From a virus, in the IMG/VR virus record IMGVR_UViG_3300010149_000001, positions 17,677 to 81,676 of that record: a DNA stretch of 64,000 nt. One strand, 5' to 3'. Shown one piece after another: positions 16,701-25,060 of the stretch. The notes under the pieces are model-generated. The model ran no database searches. It saw nothing but the letters and a program-made list of their open reading frames with translations, and had not been told where the DNA came from. Positions within the stretch are counted from its first letter, which is position 1. The number at the start of each line of letters is the position of its first letter. The position numbers and the translations under genes were made by a program.

Positions 16701-17303
16701 ATGTCCGACGATGAGATTGAGAGTGTTGACGATATTGACAAACTGTTGCCAAGCAAGTATGATGAGGCTCTGGTCAGATTCGTTGCAGGTCTGTTGACTC
16801 GTGGATATTCAGAGAAAGAAGTCCAGATGAAATTGGTTGAGAATAGCCTGTTTAACTCTCGTGCCTCGCCCTCTGAGTGGCGGTCTCTTATTCGACAGGC
16901 CAGCATCGTTGCTGAGGACATTCGATACATGGTTGTCGCTAAGGCTGAGATGGATGACATTGAACATCAGAGATTGGATTCATACTCCAGAAGGCGGCGA
17001 GCGATGAGCAGGTTGGAGGCCGTGATTGAATCGGCACATCAACAGGCTGACTCTGTGAGCAAACTCAATTCAGTCTCATTCATGGTTGGTGGACTAATCA
17101 AAGCACAGGAATCGCTGGATAAGTTCACAGGGGCGCAAGAAGCCGCACCTCAAGTCGTGGTCAATGTCGGCTATGACCCGATGGAACAATTCAGAAGTGT
17201 GATTCAAGACGAGATGAGGACTCTGGATATTGAAGCCGATACCCAACCTTCTGCTCAGTCAGACGATTCTGAACCAGATGAAGAACAAAAAGAATCAGAT
17301 TGA
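16701..17303 (+). CDS. Hypothetical helical protein, possible small terminase
   Basis: A 200-residue protein from ATG 16701 (GTG 16671 is an alternative). It is acidic at both ends, with a helical, Arg-rich core (YSRRRRAMSRLEAVIESAHQQ). It could be the small terminase or another DNA-packaging or coiled-coil protein: it is the best size match upstream of the large terminase, but 6 kb away. The assignment is weak. Confidence 0.55.
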   Translation: MSDDEIESVDDIDKLLPSKYDEALVRFVAGLLTRGYSEKEVQMKLVENSLFNSRASPSEWRSLIRQASIVAEDIRYMVVAKAEMDDIEHQRLDSYSRRRRAMSRLEAVIESAHQQADSVSKLNSVSFMVGGLIKAQESLDKFTGAQEAAPQVVVNVGYDPMEQFRSVIQDEMRTLDIEADTQPSAQSDDSEPDEEQKESD

Positions 17304-17306
17304 AAG

Positions 17307-17336
17307 GTATTGATAGAACCGACGCATTGATATAGG
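17307..17336 (+). promoter_or_regulatory. Two-part ATTGA promoter
   Basis: TATTGATAGAACCGACG, then CATTGATATAGG, about 25 nt before ATG 17356. The two ATTGA units are 17 bp apart. GAACAAAA also occurs just upstream at 17284. Confidence 0.7.
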
Positions 17337-17355
17337 ACACCACTAATGGAGAGGC

Positions 17356-17940
17356 ATGACCCAAGATACAGTCAGCCCAGAAGCCCGCACCGTGAACACC
17401 CTTGTCCTTGACACAGAGACAGGAACTCTTAACCCAGCCGCTGGGTTTGAGGGAGTCCCATTGGCGAACATCGTCAACAGCCTTGTCAAAGGAAACAAGA
17501 CAACCAAGACACCTGCTCTTATCCCAGAAGCAGACCCAAGTGTAGTTCGCAAGACCAACGGAGAGAACTCAGTCAACGGCTGGGACATCACCATCACCAA
17601 CAACCTCACAGGTGCTACTGTTGACTCAACAGGAATCACAGAGATTGGTGAAACAACCATGCAACCTCAACACTCTGGTGTCTCATGGACAAACCTTGTC
17701 AAGCAAATTGGTGCTATGCGTGGATGCCCTCAGAACGGTGCTTTCATTGAAACCTTCATTCAAGGACTTCAAATGACAGCCGCTGGTGCTGACGCAGAAG
17801 CAATCGCTGACCACTACACCAACAACGGTGTCAAGTGGAGTCCTCAGTCTGGTGCTAATGCAAAGGCATTCATGGATGAGATTCGCCACACCACCACCAA
17901 AGCAACCGCTGGCAAAATCATCATCACTCGTGATGTTTGA
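17356..17940 (+). CDS. Hypothetical protein, likely highly expressed
   Basis: A 194-residue protein with a Thr/Asn-rich, beta-prone N-terminal half and a more helical C-terminal half. Its codons (CGC, ACC, AAC, GCT) resemble those of cobS, cobT and mcp, pointing to high expression. It has its own two-part promoter and is followed by a long structured non-coding stretch, so message and RNA may be one transcript. No domain was recognised. Confidence 0.8.
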   Translation: MTQDTVSPEARTVNTLVLDTETGTLNPAAGFEGVPLANIVNSLVKGNKTTKTPALIPEADPSVVRKTNGENSVNGWDITITNNLTGATVDSTGITEIGETTMQPQHSGVSWTNLVKQIGAMRGCPQNGAFIETFIQGLQMTAAGADAEAIADHYTNNGVKWSPQSGANAKAFMDEIRHTTTKATAGKIIITRDV

Positions 17941-17944
17941 GTCT

Positions 17945-18305
17945 GACCAGACAGGTCGGAGTTCCAGAGGCTCTGCCCCCCATGCGGGGGTGGAGTCTCG
18001 ATGTTGATGAGGCGGGATGACCGCCCACCAGATGCCCAGCCCAGATGCTGGAGATGCTGATGATTGATGCTCGGCTTAGGCTGGGTATGGATTGCTCGCT
18101 CAGAGTTCTGGGCAGGTCTCGATGCAAGTGTCTGAGAGTCATCCAGAATTGATGGCCGACATGACGGGCGGGGGTCAAGCCTTGCTTCTCTCAGATGACG
18201 GCGTGGGTGTGTCCAGAGCCAGAGAATTATTCCAGACGATAGTGAACAGGGCAGGGGGGATGAACATCTCATTCCAGCACCCAGAGCAAAGGAACTGCCC
18301 AGAGC
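17945..18305 (+). ncRNA. Structured RNA or 3' UTR after the 17356 gene
   Basis: This stretch is not convincingly coding on either strand but is full of helices. A 14-bp hairpin pairs 17967-17980 with 17986-17999 through three G-U pairs that exist only in plus-strand RNA. Others: GGCGG/CCGCC at 18011-18025, CCCAGCC/GGCTGGG at 18035-18041 and 18079-18085, TCTGAGAG/CTCTCAGA at 18131-18138 and 18188-18195, and a long-range helix TCTGGGCAG/CTGCCCAGA at 18107-18115 and 18295-18303. It may be the processed tail of the upstream message. Confidence 0.55.
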
Positions 18306-18424
18306 AGACCAGACCCCTCCCCCTATTCAGCCCAATACCATCTATTTTCTGAATCTCGTTGCACTATGGCCTCAAAAATTATGGTGGAAAATCACTATGT
18401 TTTTCTGAATATCAATAGTCCCGT

Positions 18425-18500
18425 TCCATCTCTCCACGAAGTTCACACACTTAAACCCTTTCAATATCATACTACTTATGTTCTTAACAAATAATTAAAC
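18425..18500 (-). promoter_or_regulatory. Possible minus-strand promoter in the 18.3-18.8 kb gap
   Basis: On the minus strand, TTAAGAACATAAG followed by TATGATATTG and GGGTTTAAGTG resembles a degenerate two-part promoter. It would fire left into the structured stretch at 17945-18305. The rest of the gap 18306-18821 has a T-rich run near 18400, an AT-rich tract at 18486-18507, and the repeat block at 18581-18628. Confidence 0.35.
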
Positions 18501-18524
18501 AAACAAAGGAGGGGTATGGGACAC

Positions 18525-18692
18525 ACACATGTTAGAATACAGAAAAGACATACTGCGTATATTGGGGTATGTGTCCTCTGGATAGGGGGTTCGTTTGATT
18601 CATTTCACTATCCCCCTTTAGGGGGATAACTCCAGCAACCCGTTTCTGAGCGTCTAAACACCCCCAGAATCAATTCGTTTCTTTTCTGGGTG
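18525..18692. repeat. Hairpin and repeat block, copy 1
   Basis: GGACACACAC near 18530 and GTATGTGTCC near 18567 form an imperfect inverted repeat. Then comes GATAGGGGGTTCGTTTGATT at 18581, continuing to 18604, and a perfect hairpin TATCCCCC/GGGGGATA at 18609-18628. A CACCC-AGAA/TTCTGGGTG hairpin follows at 18659-18692. The first two elements recur at 61747-61856, in another order. It could be an origin, a regulatory site or a recombination site. Confidence 0.5.
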
Positions 18693-18821
18693 CAATTCCA
18701 GCACCTCTCAATTCCCTGCTCAATTCTTTGATACATCAATACTGTCTGCCCCATCGAAAAACCCATTGAAATCCACAGGTGGGAGATTAGGTTCTTAACT
18801 GTGGGAACATCGCCAGAACTC

Positions 18822-18992
18822 ATGGACAATCCACCGACAACCCGTCAGAATCTGGTCAGAGGCAACGACGACCTCTGGGACATTGTTATGCGACATGTGA
18901 AAGCAAACCGCAGATTGAGGACAATTCTGTATTGCTCATTCGCATTCAATCTCTGGATGGCGAGCCACATATTCTTGGGCTGGACACCATAA
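18822..18992 (+). CDS. Small membrane protein
   Basis: A 56-residue protein with a polar N-terminus and one C-terminal membrane helix (LYCSFAFNLWMASHIFLGW). GGTTCTTAACTG at 18790 is the likely TATA element; GTG 18801 is an alternative start. Its tail-anchored layout is compatible with a membrane or lysis-related role, which is not shown. Confidence 0.55.
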   Translation: MDNPPTTRQNLVRGNDDLWDIVMRHVKANRRLRTILYCSFAFNLWMASHIFLGWTP

Positions 18993-19025
18993 CTTTCTTG
19001 TATTCGACATTCTTGAGTCGAGGAT

Positions 19026-19211
19026 ATGCGCTCAGATTGCCAACACCCAGATTGCCTCAAGCAAGACCTCAAAGACGGATTCAGATACTGTGATGGTGAG
19101 CATCGAATGTGGGCTGAGAAGCGCACTCTGGATGGTCTCGCTCAGTCTAAAACACAGCAAGAGGCTGTCGCTGTTTTGACCAAGTTTGCATTGAAGTGGC
19201 AACGCATCTGA
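19026..19211 (+). CDS. Small Cys-rich protein
   Basis: A 61-residue protein. Its first 24 residues hold three Cys and two His (CQHPDC, YCDGEH), a possible zinc site, followed by a helix. It lies between two other small genes. No family was recognised. Confidence 0.6.
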   Translation: MRSDCQHPDCLKQDLKDGFRYCDGEHRMWAEKRTLDGLAQSKTQQEAVAVLTKFALKWQRI

Positions 19212-19221
19212 GCAACCAACA

Positions 19222-19236
19222 CCGATATAACCCCCG
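19222..19236 (+). promoter_or_regulatory. Late-type TATA element
   Basis: ACCGATATAACCCCC, about 25 nt before ATG 19254. Compare ACCGTTAAAACCCC at 39536 and CACCGATTTAACCCGCC at 25390. Confidence 0.6.
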
Positions 19237-19253
19237 AATCGCAACGATGTTGT

Positions 19254-19547
19254 ATGAGTCAGATAACTCACGCCTCTGGAACAGGAACAACAAGTCTGGT
19301 GATAGCACCGACACTTGCTATGCTCAACGGATTCATCATCGCTGGTGGATTGACACAGGTTGAGATTCATGACTGTGCTGAGGTTGCTGACATCGCATCA
19401 TCGAATCTCGTGTATAAATTGGTGGCCGCATTTGGTCAACCAATCCAGCAAACATTTGAAGGAGTCATGTTCATGAAAGGACTGACAATTGTTTTCACCG
19501 CCGCTGATGGAACTGAAACATTCACCGCCAACATCGAGTGGGAGTGA
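19254..19547 (+). CDS. Hypothetical beta-rich protein
   Basis: A 97-residue protein with many small and hydrophobic residues. It has a central amphipathic segment and ends in alternating strands (KGLTIVFTAADGTETFTANIE). There is no clear membrane helix. A small virion or neck component is possible but unproven. Confidence 0.65.
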   Translation: MSQITHASGTGTTSLVIAPTLAMLNGFIIAGGLTQVEIHDCAEVADIASSNLVYKLVAAFGQPIQQTFEGVMFMKGLTIVFTAADGTETFTANIEWE

Positions 19548-19555
19548 TTTGGAGA

Positions 19556-19954
19556 ATGACATTCAAGACTGACCAGATATTGGACTCGATAATTGTCATC
19601 TGCCAATCTGGAGACAAAATCGTTTCTGTCAATTATCAATCTGGAACACTTCTGGCTGAGATGGATGGAGATTTGACTCAAGCCCAAGTCGCTGTTGTTG
19701 AAGCGATTCTGGATTTGCATCGTGGGAACTGCAACATTGAAACTCAAGGAGTTCTGGTTCTGAATCCAGACGAACCGATTGACAAGTGGATTTATGACCA
19801 CGACCCAGATGAACCTGTCAATGCAATATCTCTGACGGTGATGTCCTATGAGGGCAAGCGATTCAAGTGCAAGACACCACTCAAGTGCCGACCAGCGATG
19901 GAGGGTGTGTTATTCTGCAAGCGATGTCATGCGCTATCTCAAGAAGAAGAATGA
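19556..19954 (+). CDS. Hypothetical protein with Cys motifs
   Basis: A 132-residue alpha/beta protein. CKTPLKC and CKRC near the C-terminus could bind zinc. The start ATG 19556 lies 8 nt after the preceding stop with GGAGA before it. No function was recognised. Confidence 0.7.
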   Translation: MTFKTDQILDSIIVICQSGDKIVSVNYQSGTLLAEMDGDLTQAQVAVVEAILDLHRGNCNIETQGVLVLNPDEPIDKWIYDHDPDEPVNAISLTVMSYEGKRFKCKTPLKCRPAMEGVLFCKRCHALSQEEE

Positions 19955-19982
19955 CATTGAGAGAACCTATCCATTGATATAC
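19953..19982 (+). promoter_or_regulatory. Two-part ATTGA promoter
   Basis: CATTGAGAGAACCTATC, then CATTGATATAC, ATTGA units 17 bp apart, about 25 nt before ATG 20003. The upstream GGAACA half is missing or weak. Confidence 0.6.
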
Positions 19983-20002
19983 TTGCACATCGTGGCAAGA
20001 AC

Positions 20003-20785
20003 ATGACCGACATTGAATATATCCGAATGCCCCATCTCGACCAGCGGATTGAGGTCGTCATGAATGCGGCTCGTCTGATTCAACAATCCATATTCCCAGA
20101 CTGTTGTTATCAGATGTCAGAGGCGATGGCTGGTGCGCTTGAGATTCTGGGAGTTCCAGCATACGCTCAAGCATGTGATGTGTATGGATGGAATCACGAC
20201 TTCTTGAGATACAAGAAAGGCGACCACATCAGAATCGAAAATCATAACGACAACCTCAAGAAAAAGAAGAAAAACACACGCCATCCACAGCGAAAGTCCA
20301 GCAAAGGCAAACCAATCAAGCAGATTGACCCATACACTCTGGCAATATACCACGAGCAAGAGGTTCAAGGCACAGGTTATGACGGCCATGTCATCTGTAT
20401 CGCAGACGGATGGATTCTGGATGCAACCGCTGGGCAATTCCACAGGCCACATAAGAGCCTCAATTCACACGCTCTCAACGCCATCCCACTCATGGCATTC
20501 CAAGAATATCCAGAAGAGTTCAAGCAAGCGTGGTGCGAAACCAAGTTCATGGTCGAGACAAGTTTCAATCAAGGGTTGATGGCAATCAGCAAAGAATCCA
20601 AAACCGATGGACAATTTGCATATTGCCTCAGACCAGATATTGAACCCGATAATTGGTTGGACTTCACTCCGACAGCACGAACAAACATTCCCATCTGTCA
20701 GAATTGGATTCTGGAGATTGCTCAGAGAACTCTGGATGGAGATGTGTCCTTTGACATTAACGAACTCCACGAAAAGTTTGGTTGA
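20003..20785 (+). CDS. Putative papain/transglutaminase-fold enzyme
   Basis: A 260-residue protein. A Cys-containing helix start (DCCYQMSEAMAGALEILG, Cys near 34-35), then GHVICIADG with His near 128 and WILDATAGQ with Asp near 139, give the Cys-His-Asp order of transglutaminase-like and papain-fold enzymes. A Lys-rich insert lies between them. It could be a peptidase, amidase or crosslinker acting on host protein or envelope. It is expressed from its own promoter. The catalytic reading is by pattern only. Confidence 0.55.
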   Translation: MTDIEYIRMPHLDQRIEVVMNAARLIQQSIFPDCCYQMSEAMAGALEILGVPAYAQACDVYGWNHDFLRYKKGDHIRIENHNDNLKKKKKNTRHPQRKSSKGKPIKQIDPYTLAIYHEQEVQGTGYDGHVICIADGWILDATAGQFHRPHKSLNSHALNAIPLMAFQEYPEEFKQAWCETKFMVETSFNQGLMAISKESKTDGQFAYCLRPDIEPDNWLDFTPTARTNIPICQNWILEIAQRTLDGDVSFDINELHEKFG

Positions 20786-20816
20786 TTTGATAACGGTGGG
20801 ACTGATAGGGCAAACC

Positions 20817-21041
20817 ATGTCAGAAGATGAAACTCCTGTGGATGAAACAGAAAAAGTCATGCAAATCAATGGTCGAAACCAGAAAATGTGGGAACTCCCA
20901 GCGAGTTCATCACCATCTGCGGTTGGAGACAAACTCATGATTCTCATGATGGCAAATCCCCAACAGATATTCAGAGTTTTCAGAGCAGACGAGATGATAT
21001 TCATCGCCGCCATCGAGGGTGAGGAATGGTCAAAAGTCTGA
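20817..21041 (+). CDS. Small hypothetical protein
   Basis: A 74-residue protein, acidic at the start, with a helical Met-rich centre (GDKLMILMMANPQQIFRVF). GATTTGATAACGGTGGG at 20785 is a TATA element about 25 nt before ATG 20817. It overlaps the SprT-like gene by 16 bp. The function is unknown. Confidence 0.6.
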   Translation: MSEDETPVDETEKVMQINGRNQKMWELPASSSPSAVGDKLMILMMANPQQIFRVFRADEMIFIAAIEGEEWSKV

Positions 21042-21595
21042 CCAATCCATTGAGCGTTGAGCATTTACTTCTTGCCAGACAGTTCTATCGTGAACTCAGA
21101 GCAGAGCGACCAGATACTCTGGGAGGATTGCCCTCTGGAACTTCTTGGCTTCGCTGGAGGTATCTCAGAGATGGCACAGTCAGAACTCTGGCACAGGTCA
21201 GATTCACAGACGATGACTTCACCATCAGCATCAACCGTTATGCCTTCGACTACTATGACGAGGGCTATGCCATTCTGCTCAAGGGACTCATCCATCACGA
21301 ACTCTTGCACATCGTCTTGGGTTCAGAAGAAGGTCATGGGCAGATGTTCACATCTCTGGAGGAATCGTGGGAGGAATATCCAGAATACAAGTATCACAGA
21401 GCCAAGTTCGTGCGGCAGATTGAACGCATCGAGCGTGGCAAAGGTCGGCTCTGGCAGTATGAATGCCCCAATTGTAGCAAGGTCATATTCAGAACCAGAA
21501 AAATCGCCCCAGAGTCGTCATGTATGGTGTGCTGTAAAGCATTGAACAACGGAGTTTGGTCAGAATCCTATGTATTGAGGGAACGCAAAGAGTGA
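21026..21595 (+). CDS. SprT-like zinc metalloprotease
   Basis: A 189-residue protein with HHELLHIVLGSEEGHG near residue 90: HExxH plus a downstream His, as in the SprT/Spartan family. The C-terminus has CPNC and CMVCC, the zinc ribbon usual in SprT proteins. Eukaryotic Spartan cuts DNA-protein crosslinks, so a replication-linked role is plausible; virus-encoded members are common but poorly understood. All three metal ligands are present. Confidence 0.85.
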   Translation: MVKSLTNPLSVEHLLLARQFYRELRAERPDTLGGLPSGTSWLRWRYLRDGTVRTLAQVRFTDDDFTISINRYAFDYYDEGYAILLKGLIHHELLHIVLGSEEGHGQMFTSLEESWEEYPEYKYHRAKFVRQIERIERGKGRLWQYECPNCSKVIFRTRKIAPESSCMVCCKALNNGVWSESYVLRERKE

Positions 21596-21622
21596 TATAT
21601 GAGATTGATACTCGCTTGACAC

Positions 21623-22117
21623 ATGCCCAGAAAGCGACCTGCCATTGGCAAAAGAGAATTGAAGAGAATGACCAGAGACCGAATCCAGAAGGAATTGGAG
21701 GCTCATGGTCTTGAATGCGAAGATATGACAGCGGGGTCAATCAAATACACCGTTGCCAGATTCATGAATGAACCAAACCAGATTGTAGCCGCTATCTATG
21801 GCTCAATCAAAGACTGTGCATCCATTTGGGTGAAAGAGTCTGCATTCCAAGAACTGAAACCAGAACTGATGGCTTCTCATCCAGATGCAACCGTCGAAGA
21901 TGTCTCCCTGTTTCGCAGAGGATTCCAATGGTCAGTTCACATCAAGTCTCCAGATGACCCTCTGATTCTGAAAGTCGTTGACAAAGCAGTTCTTCATGGA
22001 CAAGCACGACTCAACAAGACCGTCAAGCGTCGAGCAGAGGACATACGCAGAGAACAAGCACGAGCAGAGCGTGAAGCGGCTATGGCTGAACGCAAGCGTG
22101 ATTGGAAATCTGAGTGA
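21623..22117 (+). CDS. Hypothetical protein with basic ends
   Basis: A 164-residue protein. The N-terminus is Lys/Arg-rich, the middle alpha/beta, and the C-terminal 35 residues form a long charged helix (RAEDIRREQARAEREAAMAE). GATATATGAGATTG at 21594 is TATA-like, about 28 nt upstream. It probably binds nucleic acid; the family was not recognised. Confidence 0.75.
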   Translation: MPRKRPAIGKRELKRMTRDRIQKELEAHGLECEDMTAGSIKYTVARFMNEPNQIVAAIYGSIKDCASIWVKESAFQELKPELMASHPDATVEDVSLFRRGFQWSVHIKSPDDPLILKVVDKAVLHGQARLNKTVKRRAEDIRREQARAEREAAMAERKRDWKSE

Positions 22118-22119
22118 TT

Positions 22120-22131
22120 CTTCATATACTG
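22120..22131 (+). promoter_or_regulatory. TATA element before a three-way-junction RNA
   Basis: CTTCATATACTG just after the stop at 22117. A start about 25 nt downstream would fall near 22150, immediately before the first helix at 22157. Confidence 0.4.
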
Positions 22132-22149
22132 TCGGCCAATCAATCTCTT

Positions 22150-22250
22150 GGAGGTTGGTGTCTGGTAAAGAGATGCGTTGTTGCTACTCTTTTGCCCTAT
22201 CACTTCCATTCGGCTCAACATCGAATCGGGTATTTTCAGCCAGACACCGC
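22150..22250 (+). ncRNA. Three-way-junction RNA
   Basis: Closing helix GGTGTCTGG at 22157-22165 with CCAGACACC at 22240-22248, nine perfect pairs plus a plus-strand U-G at 22156/22249. Inside are two hairpins: AAAGAG/CTCTTT at 22167-22172 and 22187-22192, and ATTCG/CGAAT at 22208-22212 and 22222-22226. A TATA element stands at the right distance upstream, and the next gene has its own promoter, so this is likely an independent small RNA rather than a leader. Confidence 0.55.
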
Positions 22251-22273
22251 CTTCATCCTAATCAGATTCTGCA

Positions 22274-22302
22274 ACATTGATACACCGATGTATTGATATA
22301 TG
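22274..22302 (+). promoter_or_regulatory. Two-part ATTGA promoter
   Basis: CATTGATACACCGATG, then TATTGATATATGG, ATTGA units 16 bp apart, 25-28 nt before ATG 22323. No GGAACA half is visible. Confidence 0.65.
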
Positions 22303-22322
22303 GAGACTTGCTGGCAGATAAC

Positions 22323-23477
22323 ATGGCGAGAGATACAGACCAGACAGAATTGATAGAAAAACTGACCGAAGTGAAGGACACAGCGTCTGCACGAGACAAA
22401 AAGTTCGTGGGCGACCTATGTTCAAAAGGTGCAAAGTGGGATTTATCCACACCCCAGATGAAGTGGGTTCGCATCTTTGTTGACCGATATTGCACAGACA
22501 CCAGCACCACAGGTGTCAAAGCAGAAGGCAAATCATTCACCACAGTTTCAGACACCAGCACTTCATCCTCATCTGTGAGTGAAGCAGAAGTCGTTGAGAT
22601 GAATAACCTTCGCAAATACCTGCCAGCACGAGACCAGAACTTTGTTCAGTCCCTGTGCCGATTCCACCAGAAGCGTGGATTCTTGACAGGTGGTCAGATG
22701 CCTCACTTCAAGCGACTTCTTGCTGAGGCTCGTGATTTGAAGTCCACTCACGCTGACCGCATGGCGGCTCGTGATGCGGCTCGTGTTGCTCGTGAAGCAG
22801 AAGCAGAACGCCTTCGCATCCTCCACACTCCTGTTGACGATGCTGATGCAATCACAGGCTTTGAGGCTGTCATTGAAATGTTCGATGCGGCTGGCGAGAC
22901 TCTGACCCAGACCAAAGTTCACCTTCTGGCTGACGATGGCACAGAAGTCGTTGTCCGTTCCAACCGTCGCAAGGCTGAGACCAACGATGTTCTCTATGTC
23001 CACGATGCTGACATGACAGGACTGTCCAAGAGCGACCTTCGCCGTGTTGGTCGTCAATACTCCTTTGGACACATCACCAAAGCCACAAACGCTTGGAATC
23101 ACACTCCAGCGGTATCTGCTGAGGTCAAGACCATGATGGATGAGTTCAAGGCTAATCCAATCAAGGTTGTCTCAGAGATGGGTGCTAAACTTGGCCGATG
23201 TTGCTACTGCCGCAAGGAACTCTCAACCTATGAGTCCACCGCACACGGCTACGGCAAAATCTGTGCTGGACACTACAAACTCCCATACAGCACAGCAACC
23301 GCTGACATCATCAACGATAAAATCTCAGCCAAGACTCTTGAGGTTCTTATCGCTATGGATGACGAAGGAAACTATGCTGTCAAGGACAGAGCGTCTGGAG
23401 AGGTCATCTGCACCTTCAAGAGCCGTCAAGCGGCAAACGACTACGCTGACCAATTCAGCATCGTCGAGGCTATCTGA
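22323..23477 (+). CDS. DUF6011-like zinc-binding protein, highly expressed codons
   Basis: A 384-residue protein. Near residues 295-320 it has CCYCRKELS, then HGYGKICAGHY, the Cys pattern of the small DUF6011 zinc domain often found in phages. Before it are two similar helical segments containing ARDKKFVGDLC and ARDQNFVQSLC, an internal repeat. Arg codons are mostly CGT/CGC. ATG 22323 was chosen because it sits at leaderless distance from the TATA box. It may regulate RNA or DNA processes early in infection. Confidence 0.75.
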   Translation: MARDTDQTELIEKLTEVKDTASARDKKFVGDLCSKGAKWDLSTPQMKWVRIFVDRYCTDTSTTGVKAEGKSFTTVSDTSTSSSSVSEAEVVEMNNLRKYLPARDQNFVQSLCRFHQKRGFLTGGQMPHFKRLLAEARDLKSTHADRMAARDAARVAREAEAERLRILHTPVDDADAITGFEAVIEMFDAAGETLTQTKVHLLADDGTEVVVRSNRRKAETNDVLYVHDADMTGLSKSDLRRVGRQYSFGHITKATNAWNHTPAVSAEVKTMMDEFKANPIKVVSEMGAKLGRCCYCRKELSTYESTAHGYGKICAGHYKLPYSTATADIINDKISAKTLEVLIAMDDEGNYAVKDRASGEVICTFKSRQAANDYADQFSIVEAI

Positions 23478-23517
23478 GACCGCCAGATTCAAGCATTAGG
23501 GGCGACTCCCTCTGTCC

Positions 23518-25059
23518 ATGTCGGATGGAGGGGGTCAAGCACTCACCAGAGAACAGGCCAGAGAGATTGCTCTCTATCCAGACCGCTGGGCGCAGTATTT
23601 CAGAACCATCGAAGGCAAGCCATTCTTGCTTCACCAGAGGCCATATCTGACTGAGGTTTATCGGCACTTTGGGGCTTTACAGAAAAACGATACAACCAAA
23701 ATTATCGTGCTGAAATGCTCACGCAAGGTCGAAAAGACTGAGACCATCTGCAACCTCCTTCTGTATGGCTTGCTGAACATTCCATACTTCAATGCCGTCT
23801 ATACCGCCCCCAGACAGCCACAGGTGTCCAGATTCGTTGAGGAACGGTTCAATGGGGCGATGATGTCATCCGTCAACAATGGATGCCTTCTAAAGCAACG
23901 AATCAAGACATCTGTGAGTCATCAGACATTCGATGTCGGTGCTAAATCTCTGAACCACTTCTATGCTTACTCAAATTGGGGAGATGCACATGGATTGCTG
24001 GGTATTGCCGCCGATATGTGTTGCATTGATGAATATCAAGACTCAGACCCAGATGTTCTGCCGATGTTGATTGAGATGCTCACTCAATCTGACTACAAGG
24101 TCGTGCTGGTTTCTGGAACTGCTCGTGAGCAAGGTTCTGAGTTCTGGAGGCTCTGGGAGTCCAGCACCAAAGGCGAGTGGGACATGGAGGGTGAACAATG
24201 GATTCATCAGTCTGGACACGCTACACAGGTTCAGAACATCATTGGGTATCACATCACCCAAGTCATGCACCCAGATGTCTCAGCAGACGACATAATCCAG
24301 AAGCGAGGAACATACACTCCACGCAGATTCCAGAATGAAGTGATGGGCGAGTTCTTTGCTGGTTCAGCGAAACCACTCACACTCGATGTTGCTCTGGCCT
24401 GTATTGATGCCGATATGTCTCCAACCACATCTCTGGCGATTCCAGAATCCTCCGTCATGGGAATTGATTGGGGAATGACAACGACAATCGTGATTCTCAG
24501 TTCTGATGGCAAGACGATATTGAATGCGATACGGGTTGAGTCCAGAGGCGACGATGACATGGATGAAGTCGGCATCATCAAGGATTTGATTCTGAGATAC
24601 AATTCAACAAAGGTCGTCTGTGATATTGGATATGGTGCGAGACAGGTCAAGGAACTGATGCGTGAGTTTGGCGACAGGATTGCTTCTTGCTACTATTCCA
24701 GCCGCCCTATGACACCGTATGAGTTCAAGCGCAGGGACAACAACAGGAACATCATCAACATGGCTGTGGTGGACAGGACAACCTATGTCGAAAAGACTCT
24801 GGAGGCCATCAAGAACAAAGAGTTCAAACTGCCGTTCAAGGGCAGGGAATTGGAGTGGGTTTTGCACGAGTGGTGCGCTCTGAACAGTTCTGTCGAGGAT
24901 GACATGAAGTCTGGCCGTCAACGACGCTCACAGGCTCTGACCAAGTATGGCAGAGATGGTGATGACCACGCATTCCACGCCTTGCTATACGCTACGCTCG
25001 CACTCGACATGCACGACGAGGGTGGCGGTCTGCCAACCATGCGAACCTTTGGTGCTTGA
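23518..25059 (+). CDS. terL: Terminase large subunit
   Basis: A 513-residue DNA-packaging motor. The ATPase part has a Walker A variant CSRKVEKT near residue 67 and Walker B CIDEYQDSD near 169. The RNase H-like nuclease part has GIDWGMT near 315, VVCDIGYG near 368 and DGDDHAFHA near 480, supplying the metal-binding Asp residues. It pumps viral DNA through the portal (28296) and cuts concatemers. Length is normal. The small subunit was not clearly found. Confidence 0.93.
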   Translation: MSDGGGQALTREQAREIALYPDRWAQYFRTIEGKPFLLHQRPYLTEVYRHFGALQKNDTTKIIVLKCSRKVEKTETICNLLLYGLLNIPYFNAVYTAPRQPQVSRFVEERFNGAMMSSVNNGCLLKQRIKTSVSHQTFDVGAKSLNHFYAYSNWGDAHGLLGIAADMCCIDEYQDSDPDVLPMLIEMLTQSDYKVVLVSGTAREQGSEFWRLWESSTKGEWDMEGEQWIHQSGHATQVQNIIGYHITQVMHPDVSADDIIQKRGTYTPRRFQNEVMGEFFAGSAKPLTLDVALACIDADMSPTTSLAIPESSVMGIDWGMTTTIVILSSDGKTILNAIRVESRGDDDMDEVGIIKDLILRYNSTKVVCDIGYGARQVKELMREFGDRIASCYYSSRPMTPYEFKRRDNNRNIINMAVVDRTTYVEKTLEAIKNKEFKLPFKGRELEWVLHEWCALNSSVEDDMKSGRQRRSQALTKYGRDGDDHAFHALLYATLALDMHDEGGGLPTMRTFGA

Positions 25060-25060
25060 A

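Noticed and set aside
18092-18352. 86-residue plus-strand ORF and overlapping minus-strand ORFs between 17844 and 18272
   Set aside because: Composition is unlike viral proteins here, no ribosome site or promoter fits, and the DNA is dominated by RNA helices.
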